Origin: Paenibacillus tepidiphilus
GTDB taxonomy: Bacteria; Bacillota; Bacilli; Paenibacillales; Paenibacillaceae
DNA length: 64,000 bases
Reading direction: 5' to 3'
Assembly (NCBI RefSeq): GCF_008635795.1
Contig: NZ_VWRQ01000021.1
Coordinates: 1-64,000, forward strand
Every line of letters begins with the position of its first letter. Position 1 is the first letter of the stretch. The translations under genes were made by a program, and so were the position numbers. Positions 59,701-64,000 of this stretch are shown in pieces. The notes beneath the pieces were generated by a model. The model saw only the letters and a program-made list of their open reading frames with translations, was not told the origin of the DNA and made no database searches.

Positions 59701-60164
59701 GCATAGTAGGAGTAAGTCCCGCCGTCTTTGGTGCGGCCGTCGGCCGGTTTATCCAGCGGTATCGGCAAATAGCTGTTATGCCACACCGATACCGTCTCCG
59801 GCTGCATTTCCTCCTTGCCGGCAACAATGGCCGATATCTGATACTGGGAGCTGTCTGCGCCTGTCGTGTCCACATAATTCGTGGAGTCGCTGATCGGCGC
59901 CGCATTGACCTTGTATCCGTTTTTATACACATTGAAAGCGATTTCATCCGGGTCCGAATATAAATATCTCCAGCTCAAATACACGCCGTTGTCAACCAGA
60001 ACCGCAACCAATCCGCGGTCCAGATACTCCGCTTGACGGCCGGGCGCCCCGGAGTCAGACTCCGCGTATCCCGGAGCCGGGGGAACGATCAGGGAAAAGA
60101 GCATCAGAAATGCCATACAGAATGCAACCATCGGTTTTTTGATGGAGACAGCTTTTATACCCAT
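53772..60164 (-). CDS. Secreted rhamnogalacturonan lyase PL11 fused to two CE12 acetylesterases
   Basis: The 2130-residue protein has a signal peptide (1-34, ending PGYA), then a PL11 eight-bladed propeller (about 45-635) with calcium loops such as DLDGDGEYE, DLDGNGKAE and DADGDGKDE, as in YesW/YesX. Next come a CBM35-like domain (655-785), a CE12 SGNH esterase (790-1010; GDSTMQSY, FGHNDA, DNTHFSGYG), a beta-sandwich (1025-1242), a FIVAR-like helical module (1245-1312), a second CBM-like domain (1319-1465), a second CE12 (1469-1672; SDSTVANY, WSHNDS, DNTHLQ), OmpL47-like and Ig domains, and two ChiA-N-like Ig repeats (1943-2130). It would depolymerise and deacetylate RG-I. AGGAGGAG precedes the ATG. 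No LPxTG or SLH anchor is seen. Confidence 0.9.
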   Translation of the reverse strand: MGIKAVSIKKPMVAFCMAFLMLFSLIVPPAPGYAESDSGAPGRQAEYLDRGLVAVLVDNGVYLSWRYLYSDPDEIAFNVYKNGYKVNAAPISDSTNYVDTTGADSSQYQISAIVAGKEEMQPETVSVWHNSYLPIPLDKPADGRTKDGGTYSYYAGDASVGDLDGDGEYEIVFLWSPSNSKDNSQAGYTGNVYIDAVKLDGTKLWRIDLGVNIRAGAHYTQLMVYDLDGNGKAEVVVKTADGTKDGQGTVIGDGSKDYRNDGGYILTGPEYLTLFDGQTGAAVSTVDYIPPRGDVSSWGDGYGNRVDRFLGGIAYLDGVKPSVVMARGYYTRTVLTAYDYTGGQLVPRWTFDTKEAGQQYEGQGNHNLSVLDADGDGKDEIIYGALAIDDDGSLMYSTGLGHGDALHAGKLDPNRDGYQIVSVHEHTNAEYGLEMRDAATGDILWGQYTGIDTGRGMSADIDPNYPGYESWASNIVNGQMDPVTRVYAANGEVIYEANEVPKSANFAIWWDGDLQRELFDHQWDNAAAKGIPLVYKWDYENKQLKEIFRAAGTLTNNHTKGNPALQADILGDWREELLLRSEDSSEYRLYSTTIPTSYRIPALMQDPVYRPGIAWQNVAYNQPPHTGFYLGAEATEFPKASLALTGGSTMTEQVYHFGFGTNPAAGTTAVQDTPYTAEAGYGFENASGINVGAGSVSLPENAKFAVDLPNANYKVTLKLGDAARSSNVGVKSEFVQKLAVSNVNAGETKVYSYDVALVDGQLEFLFTGTAIDVQELVIEKYPDKVPGAATTIYMAGDSTMQSYSGMQAPQEGWGQEFGRYFANGVVVQNESIGGRSSKSFMVDGRLDSILQRIKPGDYFFISFGHNDASAGIPDRYASPADYKTYLARYVNGAIQRGATPVLLTPVGRRDFNTITQEFNVSFPEYVQAAKEVAAELNVTLVDLSQLSVAYYDKIGLAASEKLFLYANPGEYPKYPNGVNDNTHFSGYGAQVIAGLVAGAVKELELGISPFVIDPDLEEPEPEPEIQVYEEDFEGDPAAAEYAMVNATGIGGTMAGTVVDQNGNKVLSVAGSGSGHRAKVFRLFDAVNGDIVHVNFDWHSGNVSAFPSEGHLTLQDANENIIFTLFTKTGTTDPGTKIHYYSGPYTADYGTGSTAVPEGGTATSIAKNQWVNVDATINFAEKTIDLTLTSLADPSVTQTIEGIEMYPGAYANNVRGIRFLGTRKGGGGTLNWTTQIDNVKLEGTKLDAEAGDQTALIALRDEVKALDLSAYTEASVAVLNKALAAAEALIGTEATQAQVDHVFNMLTVARDSLTSEPAGEVSAYSFDFGSGAAADGYLKVDAKRAYVEGNGYGFADTALVKDENRETGDALTEDFTRVNGTSFLVELEPANYRVTMTVGDAQESTNTGITIEQMPKMPVTTVAKGQFTELTYDIALIDGVFDFAFSGGTPKINALKLERLPGNGAGDQPVLYLASDSTVANYAESYRPQAGWGETLGGYFNLDEISVDNRAVSGLSSKTFLVGGYLNDILLDIHEGDYLFMQWSHNDSTPSRLERYLTPEQFKVYLKDYINGTVQRGATPVLVTPVNRRDFTGETLNKSFPDYVKAMKETAQETGTLLVDLNQVSWEYFQELGPEGTKDIFMWVGTTEDNTHLQMNGAIKVSEMVARLVQELNIPLSELVTLEGEPSDGKAPHTKAAVEGESQGEWYTSAVKVKFTAADEDSDVEATYYKVNGGEAASGTELTLSEEGNHTVTYWSVDVDGNKENEQTLSIAIDLAPPVLEIHGQTEYTIDQQVEIGYTASDSVSGVPAPSGVVLNAPAYTLEPGLNTVTAAVYDLAGHTQSVDFSFGVTATFASLAELTRTFAAGSADPGAAAIAEQLAGKLQQAEQAATAHEGAKARQLLAAFSNDVSAAGEAVFTAEQAAALGKWAAWLAQATPLASGAPGTPVLSDNNGHDTGLRDGDYTVTMNLWWGNNGSRFKLYENGELVKEVALADQSPSAQTVKIDIAGKKNGTYVYTGELINALGTTKSAPLTVTVTDASPGQAVLSNDNWDGDGSFNVTMNLWWGTNATGYELYENGVLVDSQSLEARTPGAQSAVTPISGKAKGTYEYEAVLRNTAGEARTAKMVVTVR

Positions 60165-60287
60165 CTAATTAACTCCTCCTATTGACCTAAATTCAGTGCA
60201 GCAATCAGGGGAACCTCCGAACACGTAACCAGTATAGCAGCGTACACCAAAGCTCTTGTCCTCTTCATGTACAGGCCCTTCGATCAT
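60165..60287 (-). CDS. Possible 40-residue leader ORF
   Basis: ATG 60287 (AAGGAGGGG immediately upstream) opens a 40-codon frame MIEGPVHEEDKSFGVRCYTGY.. whose TAG directly abuts the ATG of the giant enzyme gene. The spacing of SD to ATG is only two bases, so translation is doubtful. If real, it would couple translation to the big gene. The rest of the 367-bp gap to 60532 holds the promoter region and a terminator. Confidence 0.25.
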   Translation of the reverse strand: MIEGPVHEEDKSFGVRCYTGYVFGGSPDCCTEFRSIGGVN

Positions 60288-60459
60288 CCCCTCCTTCTTC
60301 AACACCCGCTGTTCCTTAGACTTCTTCCGGAGATACTGCATATTCGGGGAAATCGGCATGTTTAGCAGGCTTGTGTATACTGATGTCAAACTGTTCTCAG
60401 GCCTGCCTCCCAAATATGCACAGAGTGTATCAAATAATGGTATAAAGTTCCCCGCGTTA

Positions 60460-60498
60460 AAACGCAAAAAAAGCGGAAAACCCGCTTTTTTTGCGTTT
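60460..60498 (-). terminator. Terminator of the ArsR-type gene
   Basis: AAACGCAAAAAAAGCGG pairs with CCGCTTTTTTTGCGTTT. The poly-A/T part of the stem serves termination in either direction. It follows the stop at 60532. Confidence 0.8.
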
Positions 60499-60531
60499 GC
60501 TTTGTTTTTTAGAATAATATTTCACTGCATT

Positions 60532-61434
60532 CTAAACATAATACATGCGTACCATGATGTCCTGGTTATAGTTGCCGAAGCCTTTGCCGTAGAGCGTAAG
60601 TCCGCCCCGCCTTCGGCCCTGATCCTCTGCAGCAATGCGGAAGGTCCATTTCATCGCCCCTGTGTCGATATCCCCAAGACCGATGTCAGAGATCTTCTGA
60701 CCGTCCACGTAAGTGCCTGTCCTCTTAATCCGCAGCACCTTCAGCAGTCCATACTGGTTCACATCCGAATACCACCATTCCGGCGTCAGCTGCCCCCGCT
60801 TTTTTCCGAAATCACCCGGACTTGTCCATAAACCCAGCAGCTGCCCATTCAGCCAAAACCGGATATCCGAAGGCCAGTTCTCATTGAACCGGGGCGCCTC
60901 CGAGCCGAGCTCCAGCGAGATTTCAAGCTCATGCAGGGACTCGCCGTTATGCAGATAGTTGGGGATTTTGTATTCGATCCAGCCTTTGGCGAACCACAGA
61001 ATGCCAGCATCCACGCGTTTCGGGTCCATAAAACAGGCCGGATTGTCATATTGGCCGATAAGCGCCCGGGTTGTCGCCAGACCGCAGGTCGGCCAGGCCT
61101 CATAGTCGGTGTATTGGCCGATCGGCAGGGATAGCTCATGGAAAGACAGCGTCTCCGGGCTGGCGGGGGATAATCTGATCTGCATGAATTCGGTCCGTAT
61201 GTAGCACACCTTGTAGGTACCGCCGTCCACCCGCACCATCCGGCTTCCGACAATACCCGCTTCCTCAAGCTTGCGGATATGGCCGCTGACAACGGCGCTG
61301 CTGAGAAACAGCTCCCCCGCCAATTCCTTGACATGGCTCTCCTTCTCGAACAGCCTGTCGATAATCTTGAGCCGCACCTCACTGGCCAGTGCTTCATAGA
61401 CGCGAAGCGAATTGGCATTCGTGGTTAGCTGCAT
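60532..61434 (-). CDS. ArsR-type regulator with large C-terminal domain
   Basis: The 300-residue protein has an N-terminal ArsR-like winged helix (YEALASEVRLKIIDRLFEKESHVKELAGELFLSSAVVSGHIRKLEEAGIVGSR). A 220-residue C-terminal domain contains aromatic-rich segments (YKIPNYLHNGESLHELEISLELGSEAPRFNENWPSDIRFWLNG, GQLTPEWWYSDVNQYGLLKVLRI) resembling a jelly-roll sugar-binding domain. No metal-binding CxC is visible. A one-component carbohydrate sensor is plausible. It is divergent from abfA and next to the RG lyase gene. ATG 61434 follows GAGGTGGGGG. Confidence 0.78.
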   Translation of the reverse strand: MQLTTNANSLRVYEALASEVRLKIIDRLFEKESHVKELAGELFLSSAVVSGHIRKLEEAGIVGSRMVRVDGGTYKVCYIRTEFMQIRLSPASPETLSFHELSLPIGQYTDYEAWPTCGLATTRALIGQYDNPACFMDPKRVDAGILWFAKGWIEYKIPNYLHNGESLHELEISLELGSEAPRFNENWPSDIRFWLNGQLLGLWTSPGDFGKKRGQLTPEWWYSDVNQYGLLKVLRIKRTGTYVDGQKISDIGLGDIDTGAMKWTFRIAAEDQGRRRGGLTLYGKGFGNYNQDIMVRMYYV

Positions 61435-61464
61435 TTCCCCCACCTCTTTGAATTATGTTTTGGG

Positions 61465-61528
61465 TGAATCCTAAAAGAATCAATTGCCCTATCAAATCCC
61501 ATTATGATACGAATATAGTAGGATTTCA
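61465..61528. promoter_or_regulatory. Putative operator for the ArsR-type regulator
   Basis: TGAATCCTA (61465-61473) and TAGGATTTCA (61519-61528) are inverted relative to each other in the AT-rich 143-bp gap between the regulator and abfA. Another GGATT follows downstream. The evidence is only the repeat and the divergent layout. Confidence 0.3.
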
Positions 61529-61577
61529 ATTACATTGGATTAATTCATACACTAATTCTAAAATGGAGGTTCATCCC

Positions 61578-63089
61578 ATGACCATTCGCTCCAGCATGCA
61601 TATTGACCGCAATTTCACCGTATCCGCCATAGACCCGCGGGTATACGGTTCCTTCATCGAACATCTGGGCCGCGCAGTATACGGCGGAATCTACGATCCC
61701 GGCCATCCCGAAGCCGATGCTGCCGGCTTCCGCCAGGATGTGCTGAAGGCCATCCGGGCACTGAACGTGCCGATTATCCGCTACCCCGGCGGCAATTTCG
61801 TGTCCGGCTACAACTGGGAAGACGGCGTGGGCCCGAAGGCGGAGCGCAAGCGTCTGCTCGAGCTGGCCTGGTGGACAACCGAGACCAACGAGGTCGGCAC
61901 TAATGAATTTGCCGATTGGGCCAAGCTGGCCGGCACCGAAGTGATGATGGCCGTCAACCTTGGCACGCGCGGTATGGATGCCGCCCGCAATCTGGTCGAA
62001 TACTGCAATCATCCTTCAGGCTCCTACTGGAGCGATCTGCGCATCTCGCATGGCTATCAGGAGCCGCACAGGTTCAAGACCTGGTGCCTGGGCAATGAAA
62101 TGGACGGTCCGTGGCAGATCGGAGCCAAGACTGCGGTGGAATATGGACGCCTGGCCAACGAGACTGCAAAGGTCATGCGCTGGGTCGACCCGACCATCGA
62201 GCTGGTGGCCTGCGGCAGCTCTTCCAGGAATATGCCGACCTTCGCCGACTGGGAAGCGACGGTGCTGGACTTGTCCTATGAGCAGGTCGACTATCTTTCG
62301 CTGCACGCTTATTACAACAACAATGCCGGCGATACCGGCAATTTCCTGGCCAGCTCCCTTGATCTGGACCGGTTCATTGACAGCGTGACCGCTGTCTGCG
62401 ATTTCGCCCAAGCCAAGAAGCGCAGCAACAAGAAGATCATGCTCTCCCTGGATGAATGGAATGTGTGGAAGACAGTCGGCAGCAGCCGTGCCAATGAACG
62501 CTGGCAGATCGCTCCGCCCGAGTTCGAGGACACTTATAATCACGAAGACGCGCTTGCCGTCGGCTGCTACCTGATCACGATTCTGAAGCACGCGGACCGG
62601 GTGAAGATGGCCTGCCTGGCGCAATTGATCAATACCATTGCACCGATCATGACCGATACGGGCGGCGCACTCTGGCTGCAGACAACCTACTATCCGTTCC
62701 TGCACGCTTCCAATTTCGGCAGAGGAACCGTGCTGCTCTCCAATGTCAGCTCGCCGAAATACGATTCCAAGGACTTCACGGATGTCCCTTATCTTGAATC
62801 GGTGGCGGTGTTTAACGAGGAGGAAGGGCAGCTGACTATCTTCGCGGTGAACCGGCATCTGGAGGAATTCATGGCGCTGGACATTGATGTCCGCAGCTTC
62901 GGCGAGCTGCAGCTGATTGAACATATCGTGCTGGAAAGCGATGATCTGAAGGCGGCCAACACCAAGGAGCAGCCGAACCGGGTACTCCCGCGCAGCGGCG
63001 GGCAGACGAAGGTGGATCAGGGCGTGGTAACCTCCGGGCTGAGCCGGGCTTCCTGGAACGTGATCCGGCTGCAGGCGGCAAGAGGCTGA
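61578..63089 (+). CDS. abfA: Alpha-L-arabinofuranosidase, GH51
   Basis: The 503-residue protein is a GH51 intracellular arabinofuranosidase. Acid/base Glu174 lies in CLGNEMDGPW and nucleophile Glu293 in LSLDEWNVW, positions matching those of characterised Bacillales AbfA enzymes. The N-terminal YGSFIEHLGRAVYGGIYDP and VPIIRYPGGNFVSGYNWEDGVGP are family hallmarks. It releases L-arabinose from arabinan or arabinoxylan oligosaccharides in the cytosol. ATG 61578 has GGAGGT upstream, while the longer frame does not. It is divergent from the ArsR-type gene. Confidence 0.95.
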   Translation: MTIRSSMHIDRNFTVSAIDPRVYGSFIEHLGRAVYGGIYDPGHPEADAAGFRQDVLKAIRALNVPIIRYPGGNFVSGYNWEDGVGPKAERKRLLELAWWTTETNEVGTNEFADWAKLAGTEVMMAVNLGTRGMDAARNLVEYCNHPSGSYWSDLRISHGYQEPHRFKTWCLGNEMDGPWQIGAKTAVEYGRLANETAKVMRWVDPTIELVACGSSSRNMPTFADWEATVLDLSYEQVDYLSLHAYYNNNAGDTGNFLASSLDLDRFIDSVTAVCDFAQAKKRSNKKIMLSLDEWNVWKTVGSSRANERWQIAPPEFEDTYNHEDALAVGCYLITILKHADRVKMACLAQLINTIAPIMTDTGGALWLQTTYYPFLHASNFGRGTVLLSNVSSPKYDSKDFTDVPYLESVAVFNEEEGQLTIFAVNRHLEEFMALDIDVRSFGELQLIEHIVLESDDLKAANTKEQPNRVLPRSGGQTKVDQGVVTSGLSRASWNVIRLQAARG

Positions 63090-63107
63090 CCGGAGAGCAG
63101 CAGTGAA

Positions 63108-63152
63108 CAAAGATAAAGAGTCTGTCCCCCAGGGGCAGACTCTTTATCTTTG
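63108..63152. terminator. Bidirectional terminator
   Basis: CAAAGATAAAGAGTCTG-T-CCCC pairs with GGGGCAGACTCTTTATCTTTG between the convergent abfA and hydrolase genes. Confidence 0.9.
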
Positions 63153-63189
63153 TCATTATTCCTCTCTGCGTGCAGCTTGAAGCTCCCTC

Positions 63190-64000
63190 TCACCGCGGCC
63201 GCTTCAAGTGCGCGGACAGAAATTTCGCCGTGATGTCAAGCACCTGCGGGCTCCAGAAGCCCGGTCCGTGATCTGCACCGGCCACCTTGTAGAACAGCAC
63301 ATTCTGTCCATGTGCCTTCAATGCCTTGTACATCTCGATACTCTGGTTAATATGTACCACTCCGTCGCTGTCTCCATGAATGATAAGAAATGGAGGGAGC
63401 GCTTTATCAAGGTCCTGATGAAGCGGGCTCGCCTGCTTCGCCAGCTCCGTATGTTCCTTCACCTTACCCCCGATAAACAGGCCTTCCGGGGAATCGGCTG
63501 CATCGTGGTCCAGAATATCATTGTATTTCCCCAAGGTCAGCAGGTCCGTGACCCCGTAATAATCAATGACTGCATTGACGGCATCCGGCTGTTCACTGTA
63601 CAGGCCGTTGTTATACTCACCGATGGTCAGCCCCGTCATGAGGGAGAGGTGGCCGCCGGAGGAGTCTCCCCACACCGCGACACGCTCCGCGTCCACCCCG
63701 TATTCTTCTGCATGCCGGCGCATGAAGCGGATCGCACATTTCACATCCTCCACAGCGGCGGGGAAACGGGCAATATCCGTGTCCCTGATTTCCACACTTG
63801 CAATCACATACCCCTTGGCTGCAATTTGTGACAGATTAGGAAGGCCGGCGTATACATCCTGTTTTCTCCACGCAGAACCCTGGATATAGACAACAAGCGG
63901 GAACTTGCAGTCACCTCCGCCCGGCATAATAATCTGCAGCCTTCGATCCACATCGCCATACGTTGCATACACGACATCGGGCCGGTAGGTACAGGAATAA
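63190..64000 (-). CDS. Alpha/beta hydrolase (esterase/lipase-like), partial
   Basis: The frame is still open at the window edge (..CTYRPDVVYATYGDVDRRL), so the start lies at or just beyond 64000 and a GTG at 63972 is internal. The product has an alpha/beta hydrolase fold: oxyanion region VVYIQGSAWRKQD (HGGG-like, here QGSAW), nucleophile elbow WGDSSGGHLS, catalytic Asp in IHGDSDGVV and His in GADHGPGF. It resembles BD-FAE-like esterases; with the pectin neighbours it may remove acetyl or feruloyl groups inside the cell, but this is inference. Confidence 0.82.
   Translation of the reverse strand, partial: YSCTYRPDVVYATYGDVDRRLQIIMPGGGDCKFPLVVYIQGSAWRKQDVYAGLPNLSQIAAKGYVIASVEIRDTDIARFPAAVEDVKCAIRFMRRHAEEYGVDAERVAVWGDSSGGHLSLMTGLTIGEYNNGLYSEQPDAVNAVIDYYGVTDLLTLGKYNDILDHDAADSPEGLFIGGKVKEHTELAKQASPLHQDLDKALPPFLIIHGDSDGVVHINQSIEMYKALKAHGQNVLFYKVAGADHGPGFWSPQVLDITAKFLSAHLKRPR

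Noticed and set aside
1..64000. tRNA, rRNA, prophage, transposase or integrase
   Set aside because: I saw no cloverleaf-like sequence, no rRNA segment and no recombinase motif; the AT-rich island at 50.8-53.3 kb has no visible attachment repeats.

Overview
The window looks like a chromosomal segment of a Paenibacillus-type Firmicute. This is inferred from gene content and style, not from a marker gene: strong GGAGG ribosome binding sites, frequent TTG/GTG starts, GC-rich coding sequence, ECF sigma/anti-sigma pairs, many AraC/DeoR regulators, and a large multimodular secreted pectin enzyme. There is no rRNA, tRNA, CRISPR array, prophage or recognisable insertion sequence.

Layout. 1-5.1 kb: lrgAB holin-like pair, nitroreductase with divergent HxlR regulator, DUF1232 protein, sugar-phosphate isomerase/epimerase, DinB protein. 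5.2-11.2 kb: a GT4 and a TPR-GT2 glycosyltransferase flank a cluster of probable surface or spore-layer proteins (Asp-box propeller, tandem 134/135-residue paralogues, SGNH hydrolase). 11.3-18.4 kb: ECF sigma/anti-sigma pair, pyridoxine kinase, J-like membrane protein, soluble chemoreceptor, Ser/Thr kinase, GNAT, ferredoxin. 18.5-24 kb: complete L-fucose catabolic operon fucI-kinase-fucA-fucU with a divergent DeoR regulator, phased operator repeats and a 38-residue membrane peptide. 24.3-27 kb: MarR/GNAT/YczE, then a 1-kb gene-free stretch with four kinds of short repeat. 27-31 kb: HAD phosphatase plus MtlD with an unusual (THxx)20 tail, then a c-di-AMP (ydaO-type) riboswitch with terminator in front of a KamA-like radical SAM enzyme. 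31.2-35.5 kb: two-component system divergent to a fused MacB-like ABC transporter. 35.5-50.6 kb: DMT exporter/AraC, second soluble chemoreceptor, giant GH2, phosphotransferase, AraC/GH105, acetyltransferase, CPBP protease, second ECF pair. 50.8-53.3 kb: AT-rich accessory island with a frameshifted gene, a membrane-anchored Mrr-type nuclease and an orphan ORF. 53.7-64 kb: a 2130-residue secreted PL11-CE12-CE12 rhamnogalacturonan enzyme, an ArsR-type regulator with a large C-terminal domain, GH51 arabinofuranosidase, and an alpha/beta hydrolase cut by the window end.

How it fits together. The secreted PL11/CE12 protein would cut and deacetylate rhamnogalacturonan I. Cytoplasmic GH105, GH51 and possibly GH2 would finish the oligosaccharides, and the fuc operon would consume L-fucose from plant glycans. 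No sugar transporter lies in the window, so uptake is encoded elsewhere. The main regulatory find is the c-di-AMP riboswitch on the KamA-like gene, next to an MtlD/HAD phosphatase pair that could make mannitol; together they suggest, but do not prove, an osmolyte-related locus.
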